From Bacillus sp. NTK034 (lineage in GTDB: Bacteria > Bacillota > Bacilli > Bacillales > Cytobacillaceae), in NCBI RefSeq assembly GCF_017303275.1, contig NZ_JAFKOJ010000009.1, positions 1 to 64,000 of the forward strand: a stretch of DNA of 64,000 nucleotides, given 5' to 3'. Made by a program: the position numbers and the translations under genes. Positions 43,988-53,133 of this stretch are shown one piece after another. Position 1 is the first letter of the stretch. Every line of letters starts with the position of its first letter. The notes beneath the pieces are model-generated. The model saw only the letters and a list, made by a program, of their open reading frames with translations, had not been told where the DNA came from and made no database searches.

Positions 43988-44752
43988 TTAACCGAACACA
44001 GCTTTTGTCATTAAAAATAAAACAGATGGTGCCATCAGACAGCCCAGTCCCGTGTAAAAGGTTGCCGTAACCGCTCCATAAGGGACCAGTTTTGGATCAG
44101 TTGCAGCCAGTCCGCCGGCTACTCCGCTTGTCGTTCCCATTAGACCTCCGTAAACCATGGCCGTGCGAGGGTTATTAAGGCCAATATACTTTGCGACAAA
44201 AGGAGTTCCAATCATCGTAAGAATGGATTTTACTAAACCCGCTGCGATACTGAGAGTGATCACTTCAGAGCTGGCTCCAATCGCCGTTCCTGTTACTGGC
44301 CCAACTATGTACGTTGCAGTTCCTGCACCAATTGTTGTAAGGCTGACCGCGTCAGTATATCCAAATGCCAGGGCAATTCCGACTCCGATTACAAAGGAGA
44401 GTACAACACCCAAAAAGAGGGAAACAACGCCATTTACACCGGCTTTTTTGATTTCACTGAAATTGGCGCCAAAGGCAGTGGCCACAATGGCAAAGTCACG
44501 GAGCATGCCTCCGCCCATCAATCCGATTCCAGCGAAAATGCCGATGTCCGAAAGGCCTTTTTCACCGCCGGTTACCACTCCGCCAATATAGGCGAGCACC
44601 AATCCAAGAGCTATGGCGATTGCTGAACCGTGTATTCTGCCTTTTGTTAGTTTATCAGAGAGGTAATAAGAAACTAGCATTGTCAGCCCTACGACAGTAA
44701 AAGCAACGATGAGACCATTGTCTGTAAGAGCATTACCTAATGTTTCTAACAC
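43988..44752 (-). CDS. madM: malonate transporter subunit MadM
   Basis: A 254-aa membrane protein with about eight hydrophobic segments, Gly-rich helices (GIFAGIGLMGGGMLRD; GTATYIVGPVTGTAIGASSE) and the length usual for MadM. MadL and MadM together import malonate with sodium. The gene overlaps madL by 20 bases, so synthesis is probably coupled. The pair is divergent from the GntR regulator and the malonate decarboxylase genes, which completes the uptake-plus-breakdown module. Confidence 0.9.
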   Translation of the reverse strand: MLETLGNALTDNGLIVAFTVVGLTMLVSYYLSDKLTKGRIHGSAIAIALGLVLAYIGGVVTGGEKGLSDIGIFAGIGLMGGGMLRDFAIVATAFGANFSEIKKAGVNGVVSLFLGVVLSFVIGVGIALAFGYTDAVSLTTIGAGTATYIVGPVTGTAIGASSEVITLSIAAGLVKSILTMIGTPFVAKYIGLNNPRTAMVYGGLMGTTSGVAGGLAATDPKLVPYGAVTATFYTGLGCLMAPSVLFLMTKAVFG

Positions 44753-45146
44753 GCTGATCCCCTCCAGTCATTTCACTTTCCAGCGTTTCGTTTGCATTGC
44801 CGCCTTTGCTTAAAAGAGGTACAACAGCCCAACTGATGACGACTGCAGCTACTCCCGCGGTTAGGGCAAGAGGTCCTCCATCCAGAGCTGCGACCACATT
44901 TTGCTGTGCCGACATTGCGATAACGATGGGAATATACATGGCACTCCAGAACGATACCCCTTCCTGGGTCGGAGTCTTTAATCTATCTTTCTTCTTTAAG
45001 TACTCAACCAGAAGTATTAACATCAGCATAGCAATGCCTACACCGCCGACATTTGCGTCGATCCCAAGAAAATTTCCAAGAAGATCTCCGAAAAATACAC
45101 CCGATAATAAGCAGATAGATAACAAAGCAACCCCGTAAATAACCAT
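44733..45146 (-). CDS. madL: malonate transporter subunit MadL
   Basis: A 137-aa membrane protein with about four hydrophobic segments, beginning MVIYGVALLSICLLSGV, typical of MadL in size and pattern. The frame is open for ~50 more codons upstream, but AAGGAGAGATGAA lies directly before the chosen ATG. It is first in the madL-madM operon. Its promoter region contains the palindrome TACAGTCGACTGTA, a likely GntR operator. Confidence 0.9.
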   Translation of the reverse strand: MVIYGVALLSICLLSGVFFGDLLGNFLGIDANVGGVGIAMLMLILLVEYLKKKDRLKTPTQEGVSFWSAMYIPIVIAMSAQQNVVAALDGGPLALTAGVAAVVISWAVVPLLSKGGNANETLESEMTGGDQRVRNIR

Positions 45147-45274
45147 TTCATCTCTCCTTTTAATTTTTTGCTTTGGGCTAAGGAACAGAACGGCAAATGA
45201 GACCAATAATATGACTGGACTTAGGGGTCGTATAAATTGTTTGAAGTAAAGAAAGCGTTTGCATTTTTGTAATC

Positions 45275-45288
45275 TACAGTCGACTGTA
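45275..45288. promoter_or_regulatory. GntR operator-like palindrome, madLM side
   Basis: TACAGTCGACTGTA is a perfect 14-base palindrome ~130 bases before madL. Its core ACAGTCGAC recurs at the gntR-proximal site. Confidence 0.6.
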
Positions 45289-45390
45289 TTCCTAGAACTC
45301 ATAATAAAACGAATGAAAAGAATAAGTCAATTAATTTTTACAATTTTCTTAAAATATTGAATTATTGAAAATGTAACGTTATAATTAAAA

Positions 45391-45402
45391 TCGACAGTCG
45401 AC
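45391..45402. promoter_or_regulatory. GntR operator-like palindrome, gntR-mdc side
   Basis: TCGACAGTCGA is an inverted repeat (TCGAC-A-GTCGA) sharing the ACAGTCGAC core with the site 110 bp away. It is 33 bases before the gntR start, close to where RNA polymerase must bind, so repression is the likely effect. Confidence 0.6.
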
Positions 45403-45433
45403 CAAACATTTTTACACTGAAGGAGACAGTGTC

Positions 45434-46099
45434 ATGAAAGCGGATAAATTTAATCAAAATGCATTATCAAATCATATAGCAGAGCATATCACCGACCAAA
45501 TTATAAAGGGAGAGCTGGTTCCTGGTGATAAATTGATTGAGCATATTTATGCTGAAGAGTATGGAACAAGCCGTGCACCAGTTAGAGAGGCCATTTACTT
45601 GCTTTCGATTGAAGGGCTCGTGGAAAGGATACCCCGAAAAGGAGCCATTGTTAAGGAATATACGGAAAATGAAATTTATGATTTGCTGGAAATTCGGATC
45701 ATGCTGGAGTCAATGGCTATGGATAGAATAAGCAGAAACGGAATCGATCAGGATAGGCTGAAAAAAATGAAAGAACTTTTTGACCAGATGGCCGATGTTA
45801 CGAATGTTCATCAATACACGCAGCTGAACCACTCGTTTCATACTGCTCTTGTAGAAATGAGTCAAAGTGAAACGATTAAGACCATGTATTCCCGGCTTGG
45901 ATGGCCATTACTGAGAATACAGAGCCTTTCATTTGCCAGCCAGGGGAATATTGAAAAGTCAGTGCGTGAACATGAATTGTTAATTGGTCTTTTAAAGGAG
46001 GAGAAAATAGCAGAGGCAGCAGATTTGCTTACAAGGCATAATCAGGATGTAATAGCCAGCATGAAACGAAAGATGGGCAAGCGGGAGGAAAAGAAATGA
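45434..46099 (+). CDS. GntR-family regulator of the malonate genes (FCD type)
   Basis: A 221-aa GntR/FadR-subfamily regulator: winged HTH (residues ~10-72; AEEYGTSRAPVREAIYLLSIEGL) and an all-helical FCD effector domain (residues ~80-210). It is divergent from madLM and its stop overlaps the mdcH start (ATGA). It is therefore part of the decarboxylase operon and probably controls both directions, with malonate or malonyl-CoA as the likely signal, as known for MdcY/MatR-type regulators. Two related palindromes lie in the divergent gap. Confidence 0.87.
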   Translation: MKADKFNQNALSNHIAEHITDQIIKGELVPGDKLIEHIYAEEYGTSRAPVREAIYLLSIEGLVERIPRKGAIVKEYTENEIYDLLEIRIMLESMAMDRISRNGIDQDRLKKMKELFDQMADVTNVHQYTQLNHSFHTALVEMSQSETIKTMYSRLGWPLLRIQSLSFASQGNIEKSVREHELLIGLLKEEKIAEAADLLTRHNQDVIASMKRKMGKREEKK

Positions 46100-47022
46100 A
46101 GCTTGCATTCGTATTTCCCGGCCAGGGCTCCCAAAAAAATGGTATGCTGCACAGTCTGCCGGAACATCCAGCCGCTCTTGAAGTACTGCAGGAAGCAAGA
46201 GAAGTAATCGGTGAAAATGTCTTGGATCTTGATACTGCCAAAGCCTTAAAGTCCACTGTTTCAGTTCAATTGTCTTTGCTTATTGCGTCAGTGGCTGTAT
46301 CAAAAGCATTTAAAGCAGAAGGGGTGAAGCCGGATTTTGCTGCAGGCCATTCAGCCGGAGCCTTTGGAGCTGCCGTTATGTGCGGGGCGATGGATTTTAC
46401 CGATGCTTTGGAGATTGTAAAGCTAAGAGGAGAGCTGATGGAACATGCTTTTCCATCGGGCTATGGGATGGGAGTGATTACAGGTTTTGATGCCATTACT
46501 GTAAAGGAAATCGCTGCAGCCATTTCTTCAGTAGAGAACCCGGTATATCCCTCGAATATTAATGCAGCAGATCAAGTAACCATTTCCGGCTCCATTCCAG
46601 CCATCAAAAAGGTTCTTGATCAAGCCGGTCAACGCGGTGCAAGAACGGCCGAGCTTCTGAATGTAAGTGTGCCATCACATTGTCCTTTGTTGAATTCAGT
46701 CGGTGATTCCTTATATGAAAAGCTTGCTTCTGTCCCTATCCGGGCCCCGTTTATCCCATATGCCGCAAATCGGACAGCAAGGCTATTACGGGATTCGGAG
46801 CAAATTCGAGAAGACCTCGCTTATAATGTTTCGAATCCAGTCCGCTGGTATGAAATCAGCTCCTTGCTTTGTGAGCATGGCACAAGGCTTTTAATTGAAA
46901 TGCCTCCAGGGAATGTCCTGACCACTTTAAATAAAAGAACACTGCCTGGTGCCCGATCAGTCTCAGTGGATGAAAACGGGTTAGATAATTGTCTTTTCCT
47001 GGCAAAGAGATTTTGTTCTTAA
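46096..47022 (+). CDS. mdcH: malonate decarboxylase epsilon subunit (malonyl-CoA:ACP transacylase)
   Basis: A 308-aa acyltransferase that loads the first malonyl group onto the decarboxylase carrier protein, starting the catalytic cycle. The FabD-like fold is clear: FPGQGSQ at residues 7-13, the active-site GHSAG at 84-88 with Ser86, and a late His in VPSHCPL. It overlaps the regulator gene by 4 bases. Here it is the first mdc gene, unlike the common order in which mdcH is last. Confidence 0.88.
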   Translation: MKLAFVFPGQGSQKNGMLHSLPEHPAALEVLQEAREVIGENVLDLDTAKALKSTVSVQLSLLIASVAVSKAFKAEGVKPDFAAGHSAGAFGAAVMCGAMDFTDALEIVKLRGELMEHAFPSGYGMGVITGFDAITVKEIAAAISSVENPVYPSNINAADQVTISGSIPAIKKVLDQAGQRGARTAELLNVSVPSHCPLLNSVGDSLYEKLASVPIRAPFIPYAANRTARLLRDSEQIREDLAYNVSNPVRWYEISSLLCEHGTRLLIEMPPGNVLTTLNKRTLPGARSVSVDENGLDNCLFLAKRFCS

Positions 47023-47050
47023 AATATTTTTATAGAGAGGGGAATTTATC

Positions 47051-48697
47051 ATGCAGGCTGCCAAACAGCGATCGTGGAATACACGTCTTGAAGCCAAGCA
47101 AAAACGATTAGAGGGAATGAAGGGCATCACCAGCAATCGAATTATTCCAACCAGCCAAATTGTCGAGGCTCTCGAAACACTGATTATGCCGGGGGATCGG
47201 GTGGTGCTTGAAGGAAACAATCAAAAACAGGCATCCTTTCTTTCAGCTGCTCTTGCTCAGGCTGACCCGAAAAAATTATTCGATTTGCATATGATCATGT
47301 CCAGCATTTCCCGACCTGAACATCTCGATATATTTGAGTACGGCATTGCCAGCAAAGTGGACTTCTCATATGCCGGCCCGCAAAGTCTCAGGATGGCGCA
47401 AATGCTTGAAGATGGGAAGCTGACAATGGGAGAGATTCATACATATGTAGAGTTATATGGAAGACTCTTCATTGATTTGATTCCTTCAGTGGCTTTAGTC
47501 GCTGCGGATAAAGCTGATTCAGAAGGCAACTTATATACAGGTCCCAATACGGAGGAAACACCGACTCTTGTTGAAGCAGCAGGCTTCAGCAGCGGAATTG
47601 TCATTGCACAGGTGAATGAACTGACTGATGAATTGCCTCGCGTAGACATTCCAGGCTCCTGGATTGATTTTGTCGTTGTTGCTGACAAGCCTTATCAGCT
47701 TGAGCCGCTATTTACACGGGACCCTCGCCATATTACTGATATTCAGATTCTGCAGGCCATGATGGTCATAAGGGGAATCTATGAAAAGCACGGAGTAAAA
47801 TCTCTGAATCACGGGATTGGCTATAATACTGCCGCGATTGAACTGCTTCTCCCTACCTACGGTGAATCCTTAGGCCTGAAGGGGAAAATTTGCAGGCACT
47901 GGGCATTGAATCCTCATCCTACACTCATCCCTGCTATTGAAAGCGGATGGGTAGAGAGTGTCCATTGTTTTGGCGGAGAAGTAGGCATGGAAAAATACGT
48001 TGCTGCCCGGCGTGATGTGTTTTTTACCGGGCATGATGGAAGCTTGCGCTCAAACCGGACACTTTGCCAGCTTGCAGGACAGTATGCAGTTGATCTATTT
48101 GTAGGCTCCAGCCTGCAGATTGACGAAGCAGGGAATTCTTCAACCGTAACGAGAGGGCGCCTCGCCGGATTTGGGGGAGCGCCGAACATGGGACATGATC
48201 CGGGAGGAAGGCGCCATTCTTCTCAGGCATGGCTTGACATGATGACGGACAATGACCCGCTTGCACGCGGAAGAAAATTGGTTGTTCAGGTAGTAGAAAC
48301 CTTCCAAAACGGAAATAAACCTGTATTTGTTGAATCGCTGGATGCTGTTGGCGCTAAAGCAGATATAGGCCTTGAAACAGCACCTGTCATGATTTATGGG
48401 CAGGATGTGACACATATAGTCACCGAAGAGGGCATTGCCTATCTATATAAAACGGACAGCATGGAGGAGCGGAGACAGGCCATCGCAGCCATTGCCGGTG
48501 TGACCCCAATTGGCCTGAAGCATGATATAAAGGCGACGGAAAAATTAAGAAGAGAAGGGTTAATCGCTCTTCCTGAGGATCTCGGCATTAGAAGAACCGA
48601 TGCAAAACGATCCCTGCTGGCTGCCAAAAATGTAGAGGAGCTTGTGGAATGGTCGGAAGGGTTATATGAACCGCCTGCCAAATTCAGAAGCTGGTAA
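47051..48697 (+). CDS. mdcA: malonate decarboxylase alpha subunit (acetyl-S-ACP:malonate ACP transferase)
   Basis: A 548-aa CoA-transferase-like protein, the usual size for MdcA. It swaps malonate for acetate on the carrier protein. Recognisable pieces are the N-terminal VEALETLIMPGDRVVLEGNNQKQ region, the GPNTEETPTLVEAAGFSSG block and C-terminal ARGRKLVVQVVETFQ. A GAGGGGA ribosome site precedes the ATG. It lies between mdcH and mdcB in a tight operon. Confidence 0.92.
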   Translation: MQAAKQRSWNTRLEAKQKRLEGMKGITSNRIIPTSQIVEALETLIMPGDRVVLEGNNQKQASFLSAALAQADPKKLFDLHMIMSSISRPEHLDIFEYGIASKVDFSYAGPQSLRMAQMLEDGKLTMGEIHTYVELYGRLFIDLIPSVALVAADKADSEGNLYTGPNTEETPTLVEAAGFSSGIVIAQVNELTDELPRVDIPGSWIDFVVVADKPYQLEPLFTRDPRHITDIQILQAMMVIRGIYEKHGVKSLNHGIGYNTAAIELLLPTYGESLGLKGKICRHWALNPHPTLIPAIESGWVESVHCFGGEVGMEKYVAARRDVFFTGHDGSLRSNRTLCQLAGQYAVDLFVGSSLQIDEAGNSSTVTRGRLAGFGGAPNMGHDPGGRRHSSQAWLDMMTDNDPLARGRKLVVQVVETFQNGNKPVFVESLDAVGAKADIGLETAPVMIYGQDVTHIVTEEGIAYLYKTDSMEERRQAIAAIAGVTPIGLKHDIKATEKLRREGLIALPEDLGIRRTDAKRSLLAAKNVEELVEWSEGLYEPPAKFRSW

Positions 48698-48716
48698 AAG
48701 GAGGCTGAAGGGAACA

Positions 48717-49586
48717 ATGAAAGACTTAGAATCTTACAGCCTATATCTTGGAAAGCTGGCCGTACAATCACTCATTGAAGAGGCTGAGCTCACGCCAAAA
48801 CCAGGACTGGTTGATAAGAAAAGCTCAGGCTCGCATAGAGATATGTCTTTAAGCACATTGATCCGGTCAGCTATTGCACTTGAAGATACATTCAGGAAAA
48901 TAGCTGAAACAAGCTTTAATCGGACCCCTTCTCAGGAGCTGCGCGAAGAGATCGCCATGATTGGCAGGCGGGGTGAACAGGAGATGTTCCTGGCCACGGG
49001 TGGCGTAAATACCCATAAAGGAGCAATATGGGCATTAGGCCTCCTGGTTTCAAGTGCTGCAATGGACCTGGGAGAAAGCCCAGGCAAAGAGGTAGCTGTT
49101 CAGGCAGGAAAGATTGCTCTATATGAAGATCGTAACCTGCTACCTGATAAAACAAATGGCAGCCGGGTTAAAGCAAGGTATGGAGTGGGCGGAGCAAGGG
49201 GAGAGGCCGAGCAAGGTTTTCCCCATATCAGACAGATAGCGCTGCCAGCTCTTGCTGAATCAAGAGAAAGAGGTCTGAAAGAGGATTTTTGCAGGCTAAA
49301 CGTACTTATCGGACTGATGGCAGAGCTAAATGACACATGTATTTTGCATAGGGGAGGCGCGGAAGCCCTCGAAATCACAAAAGCTTATGCAAAGGAAATA
49401 GTAATGGCAGGAGGGATTTCTGCCGACAAAGGATGGCAGCTGTTGGAACAATTGGATCAATTGTTATGCAGCATGAATGTATCACCAGGCGGAAGCGCTG
49501 ATTTGCTTGCCGCTGCCATATTCCTGGATTATCTGGATCAGAATTCGAAAAGAGAGTCTAAGAGATTAGAAGCTTTACAAATTTAG
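48717..49586 (+). CDS. mdcB: triphosphoribosyl-dephospho-CoA synthase
   Basis: A 289-aa enzyme that makes the precursor of the 2'-(5''-triphosphoribosyl)-3'-dephospho-CoA prosthetic group from ATP and dephospho-CoA. Family motifs are present: EAELTPKPGLVDKKSSGSH near the N-terminus, GVNTHKGAIWALG, and the C-terminal MNVSPGGSADLLAA. The frame is open earlier, overlapping mdcA, but the ATG chosen has GAAGGGA before it and begins the known fold. It supplies the group that MdcG attaches to MdcC. Confidence 0.9.
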   Translation: MKDLESYSLYLGKLAVQSLIEEAELTPKPGLVDKKSSGSHRDMSLSTLIRSAIALEDTFRKIAETSFNRTPSQELREEIAMIGRRGEQEMFLATGGVNTHKGAIWALGLLVSSAAMDLGESPGKEVAVQAGKIALYEDRNLLPDKTNGSRVKARYGVGGARGEAEQGFPHIRQIALPALAESRERGLKEDFCRLNVLIGLMAELNDTCILHRGGAEALEITKAYAKEIVMAGGISADKGWQLLEQLDQLLCSMNVSPGGSADLLAAAIFLDYLDQNSKRESKRLEALQI

Positions 49587-49604
49587 CAGAAGGAGAGCTG
49601 CCGA

Positions 49605-49916
49605 ATGGAGAAATTGAACTTTCGCTTTCCAGCAACTCAAATGCTTGAATCAAATGCCCATGTGGGAGTTGTAGGATCAGGCGACCTGGAGATTTTAATG
49701 GAGCCATCCGACCAGGGATATGCAGATGTAACAGTCCGTACTGGTACAACCGGCTTCAATCAAATATGGGAAAAGGTATTAGAACGGTTTTTCAGCCATC
49801 ATGCTATTTCAGCAAACATTAAAATCAATGATTTTGGGGCAACTCCGGGCGTTGTCTCATTGAGGCTCTCACAGGCATTGGAGGTGGGCAGAAATGCTGG
49901 ATACATTAAAAAATAG
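49605..49916 (+). CDS. mdcC: malonate decarboxylase delta subunit (acyl carrier protein)
   Basis: A 103-aa carrier protein. Ser25, in HVGVVGSGDLE, is the expected attachment site of the phosphoribosyl-dephospho-CoA arm, at the same residue number as I recall for the Klebsiella protein. It carries the malonyl and acetyl groups between the alpha and beta/gamma subunits. Its last 23 bases overlap the fused beta/gamma gene. GGAGAG serves as ribosome site. Confidence 0.92.
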   Translation: MEKLNFRFPATQMLESNAHVGVVGSGDLEILMEPSDQGYADVTVRTGTTGFNQIWEKVLERFFSHHAISANIKINDFGATPGVVSLRLSQALEVGRNAGYIKK

Positions 49917-51585
49917 CTTTGTAGAGTGCGGAGGCAGAGAGCGGGCAAGAGTGCTTATGGATGAAGGCACATTCAGGGAGCTAGTGGGACCATTTGAAGG
50001 TCTTGAATCCCCACATCTGGAACCTCAGGGAATTGTTCCCCAAAGTGATGATGGGGTTGTGATCGGCAAAGGTAAGATTGAGGGAAAGCCAGCACTCGTC
50101 ATTTCCATAGAAAGCAGCTTTCAGGGAGGCGGTATTGGAGAAGTTTCCGGTGCGAAGATAGCTGGTGCTTTAGAAAGGGCACTTGATGAAAATAAGTCCG
50201 GTCATACCATCTACCCCATTTTTATCTTTGATACAGGGGGTGTCAGACTCCAGGAAGCCAACTATGGCCTTTTATCCATTGTCGAAATAGGCGCGGCGAT
50301 CGTGGCATTAAGGGAATACGTGCCTGTTATTGGAGTCATTCCCGGGAAAATTGGCGCGTTTGGCGGGATGTCCATTAACGCAGGATTATGCAGCACGTTA
50401 ATCATTACCCGTGAAGGACGGCTTGGATTAAATGGGCCAGAGGTAATCGAGCAGGAAGCGGGGATACAGGAGTTTGATTCAACTGACCGCCAGCAGATTT
50501 GGAGCACGATTGGAGGCAGACAAAGGGTGGCTTCCGGATTTGCCGATATTGAGGCCGAGGATGACATCGCCTCTTTCAGAAAAGCAATATTGTCTGAGAT
50601 CCTGCGGGGACCTGTGGAAAAGCCAAGAAGCTCACAGGTTGAAAAATATCTTTCTTTTCTTCGCTCTATCAATACTTCAGCCGTGCTCACTCCTCAGAAA
50701 GTGAAGGATTTGTGGGCAGAATCTGACTATTATCATTTAGAGGATTATGATAGAGAAAATAAGAATCATGTTGTAAAAATCAAAAGCAGGGGACATAGAT
50801 GGTTTAACCTTTTGTCTGCCGGCAGCAAAAACATCAGTGCAGTTCCTTCGGTTTTATGTTCCGATTCAAAAATCAACAATGAATCAGTTCGTTTCCTGGC
50901 AGTTGTCCCGGATGAATCAAGCCGATTCCCTCGAGCCCGCTCTGGTGAATTTGGCCTGGAGCAGGGATGGATGATCGCCAAGCATGTCCGTGACGCGATC
51001 GAAGAAGATAAATATAAAGAAGAAAAACGAGCAATTGTAGCGGTCGTTGATGTTCCAAGCCAGGCTTATGGGTACCGTGAAGAGCTTTTGGGAATCCATC
51101 AGGCATGTGCTGCAGCTGTTGATGCCTATGCAACAGCAAGATTGGCCGGCCATCCGGTCATTGCTTTTATTCCAGGAAAGGCTATTTCAGGTGCCTTTTT
51201 ATCTCATGGATTGCAGGCGAACCGATTAATCGCCTTGGATGATGAAGGCGTCAATGTCCATGTGATGTCCAAGAAATCAGCTGCAAGAATCACGCAGAGA
51301 ACCATTGAAGAGCTTGAAGAAGCAACCAAAAAAGTGCCGTCAATGGCTTATGATATCCGGTCATTTGAAAAATTGGGCGCGCTCCATGAACTAATTTCCG
51401 ATATAAATGCTGACGCACCAGGGGAAGCTGACCGTGATGTAATCTTTAACAGGATTCAGGCAGCCATTGAGGATATAAAAAATAGTCCGCGTGATTTGAG
51501 CGGCAGGCTTTCCTCGGATTATGCCAAAGAAGGAGGAAGATCCGCTTCCATTTTAGTCAGAAAGATGCTGGCGGACCAATGGTGA
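49894..51585 (+). CDS. mdcD: malonate decarboxylase beta-gamma fusion (MdcD-MdcE)
   Basis: One 563-aa chain covers what is usually two proteins. Residues ~1-270 are MdcD (carboxyltransferase-like; QGGGIGEVSGAKIAGALE, FDTGGVRLQEANYGL, GAFGGMSINAGLC). Residues ~310-563 are MdcE (PRARSGEFGLEQGW, AGHPVIAFIPGKAISGAFLS). A ~40-residue linker joins them. Together they decarboxylate the malonyl-carrier protein to the acetyl form without biotin. The GGAGGTGG ribosome site is 6 bases before the ATG, inside mdcC. It overlaps mdcG by 7 bases. No internal stop or frameshift was seen, so the fusion looks real. Confidence 0.9.
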   Translation: MLDTLKNSFVECGGRERARVLMDEGTFRELVGPFEGLESPHLEPQGIVPQSDDGVVIGKGKIEGKPALVISIESSFQGGGIGEVSGAKIAGALERALDENKSGHTIYPIFIFDTGGVRLQEANYGLLSIVEIGAAIVALREYVPVIGVIPGKIGAFGGMSINAGLCSTLIITREGRLGLNGPEVIEQEAGIQEFDSTDRQQIWSTIGGRQRVASGFADIEAEDDIASFRKAILSEILRGPVEKPRSSQVEKYLSFLRSINTSAVLTPQKVKDLWAESDYYHLEDYDRENKNHVVKIKSRGHRWFNLLSAGSKNISAVPSVLCSDSKINNESVRFLAVVPDESSRFPRARSGEFGLEQGWMIAKHVRDAIEEDKYKEEKRAIVAVVDVPSQAYGYREELLGIHQACAAAVDAYATARLAGHPVIAFIPGKAISGAFLSHGLQANRLIALDDEGVNVHVMSKKSAARITQRTIEELEEATKKVPSMAYDIRSFEKLGALHELISDINADAPGEADRDVIFNRIQAAIEDIKNSPRDLSGRLSSDYAKEGGRSASILVRKMLADQW

Positions 51586-52226
51586 TCGAGCCGCATGACT
51601 TATTGAAGATTGACGCAAAGCATCTCATAAGCCACTCACCAATACCGGACTGGGCGATTCAAGCACTGAACGTGGCACCATATGTGGTTGTCCGGAGGGC
51701 GCATGCTCCGAAAGAGCAGATCGCTGTTGGGATTAGGGGGAGGGCAAGGAATGAAAGATTCGGTGCCTTTATACCAGATGATGCGTTGATTTACCAAATC
51801 AAGCCTCAGGATTTAATCGAAAGCACTCTTTGGGATAAGAAGCCATCACCTGTATTCGTATCTCTTACAATAGCAAGTGAGATATTGGCAAAACATAAGC
51901 TTGTATGGGGGCCAGGGGGAAGTGCCGGGTTTGAACTGGCCACCGGAAATGTGACTGTAACAGCGGAGAGCGATCTTGATATTATCCTGCATGCTCCTGA
52001 TCCGATCCCTATTCATACAGCAGCAGAAATAATGAATGCAATGAAGAGCTGCCCTTCAAGAGTTGATATACAGGCTGAAACGCCCGCAGGTTCGTTTTCT
52101 TTATTGGAATATGCAAATGGTTCGGCCACCATGCTGGTAAAAACAAAATTTGGACCAATACTCTGTGAAAACCCTTGGAAAAGTGAATTGAATAACCCAA
52201 TGGAACTGTTGAAAAACCCTTCTTAG
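51579..52226 (+). CDS. mdcG: phosphoribosyl-dephospho-CoA transferase
   Basis: A 215-aa nucleotidyltransferase-like enzyme that attaches the prosthetic group made by MdcB to the carrier protein MdcC. It has an N-terminal part with PYVVVRRAHAPKEQIAVGIRG and the conserved GPGGSAGFELATG and ESDLDIILHAP blocks; the DLD acids probably bind metal. It overlaps the upstream gene and is last in the operon; its stop lies in the terminator stem. Confidence 0.88.
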   Translation: MVIEPHDLLKIDAKHLISHSPIPDWAIQALNVAPYVVVRRAHAPKEQIAVGIRGRARNERFGAFIPDDALIYQIKPQDLIESTLWDKKPSPVFVSLTIASEILAKHKLVWGPGGSAGFELATGNVTVTAESDLDIILHAPDPIPIHTAAEIMNAMKSCPSRVDIQAETPAGSFSLLEYANGSATMLVKTKFGPILCENPWKSELNNPMELLKNPS

Positions 52227-52247
52227 TAAATTAAGAGGGGTTTTTTA
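52213..52247 (+). terminator. terminator of the mdc operon
   Basis: AAAACCCTTCTTA (52213-52225) pairs with TTAAGAGGGGTTTT (52231-52244) with one wobble, then Ts. The mdcG stop codon is inside the 5' arm. Confidence 0.85.
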
Positions 52248-52353
52248 GAGCTTTAGCAATCCTTCAATTTCTTTAACTGCCGGATAGCTGTTTTAAAGGG
52301 ATGTGCGAATTAATCAAAAGTAAAAATTTAACATGCAAGGGGTCTAAACAATT

Positions 52354-52563
52354 ATGAAAAGAAATTTGCTGATCATTTTTGCCCTTCTCATCACCCTCTT
52401 CTTGACAAACAGATTTATAAGGCCGGGTATGGAGTCTGCTGGAGAGGGAAAGGTGAAGGAAGAAACCAGGATTAACAGGGAAGAGCTTAAGGTTGAAGAT
52501 TACGAGTATTTCCTGCTAACCTCTGCGCGGTCATCTGAATTATATGCTTCCACTAATTTTTAA
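52354..52563 (+). CDS. small membrane-anchored hypothetical protein (69 aa)
   Basis: MKRNLLIIFALLITLFLTN is a single membrane segment or uncleaved signal, followed by a short charged tail rich in Glu and Lys that would face outside. An AAGGGG ribosome site lies ~12 bases upstream, a little far. No family was identified with confidence; the N-terminus resembles DUF4359-type Bacillus proteins, which are longer, so this could be a shortened version. Confidence 0.5.
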   Translation: MKRNLLIIFALLITLFLTNRFIRPGMESAGEGKVKEETRINREELKVEDYEYFLLTSARSSELYASTNF

Positions 52564-52711
52564 ATAATGAATACGATTATTTGTACCCAGTCAGCATATC
52601 ACCTCCCCAATTAAAATCCTGGAGACACCAATTTAGAATCAGGTATTCATGAGAAGCTTCGACACATTTCCAGTAAACCTGATATAATTTGTCTTAAAGG
52701 AGGTGATAGAA

Positions 52712-53029
52712 TTGGATAAAACGCTTAATTTAATCCTGAATAAGCTTGAATCATTAGATAATAAAGTTATCTCTATGGACAAAAGGCTTACAGCAGACCT
52801 TAAAAGGCATGAAGACCTAATACAGCAATTGATTCGCAGTGTAGCTGCTACAAATGTGAACATAACCGAAGCGAATGAAAAATTGTCTGTTATTGATGCA
52901 AAGGCTGACCAGGCAATTGAACAGATTACTGATATTAATGCATCCGTGGCTACGAAGCATGACCTTGCATATTATGACCAAAAGATTTCTGAACACTCCA
53001 GGCAGATTTATAAATTGAACAATCAATGA
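52712..53029 (+). CDS. small coiled-coil protein (105 aa)
   Basis: Beginning at TTG, 6 bases after a perfect AAAGGAGGTG, this frame encodes a highly helical, charged protein with heptad-like spacing of Leu/Ile (LNLILNKLESLDNKVISMD and onward) through nearly its whole length. No membrane segment or enzyme motif is present. An in-frame GTG lies inside the ribosome site and was not used. It is followed by a terminator. It is probably a structural or partner-binding protein; no family was recognised. Confidence 0.65.
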   Translation: MDKTLNLILNKLESLDNKVISMDKRLTADLKRHEDLIQQLIRSVAATNVNITEANEKLSVIDAKADQAIEQITDINASVATKHDLAYYDQKISEHSRQIYKLNNQ

Positions 53030-53083
53030 ACCTCTCCATAAATTCTTCTTCGCTTCTTCATCAAAAATATTTTTTCCAAAATA

Positions 53084-53133
53084 AACACCTGACCTTCATG
53101 TACCGTTTAGGACAAAAGGTAAGGTGTTTTAGT
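53084..53133 (+). terminator. terminator after the coiled-coil gene
   Basis: AACACCT-g-ACCTT (53084-53096) pairs with AAGGT-a-AGGTGTT (53116-53128), followed by TTTAGTTTT. Confidence 0.8.

Noticed and set aside
44157..44591. 144-aa plus-strand frame opposite madM
   Set aside because: It is the antisense of a well-identified Gly/Ala-rich membrane protein gene, which commonly gives long false frames.
44797..45138. 113-aa plus-strand frame opposite madL
   Set aside because: Antisense shadow of madL; no ribosome site.
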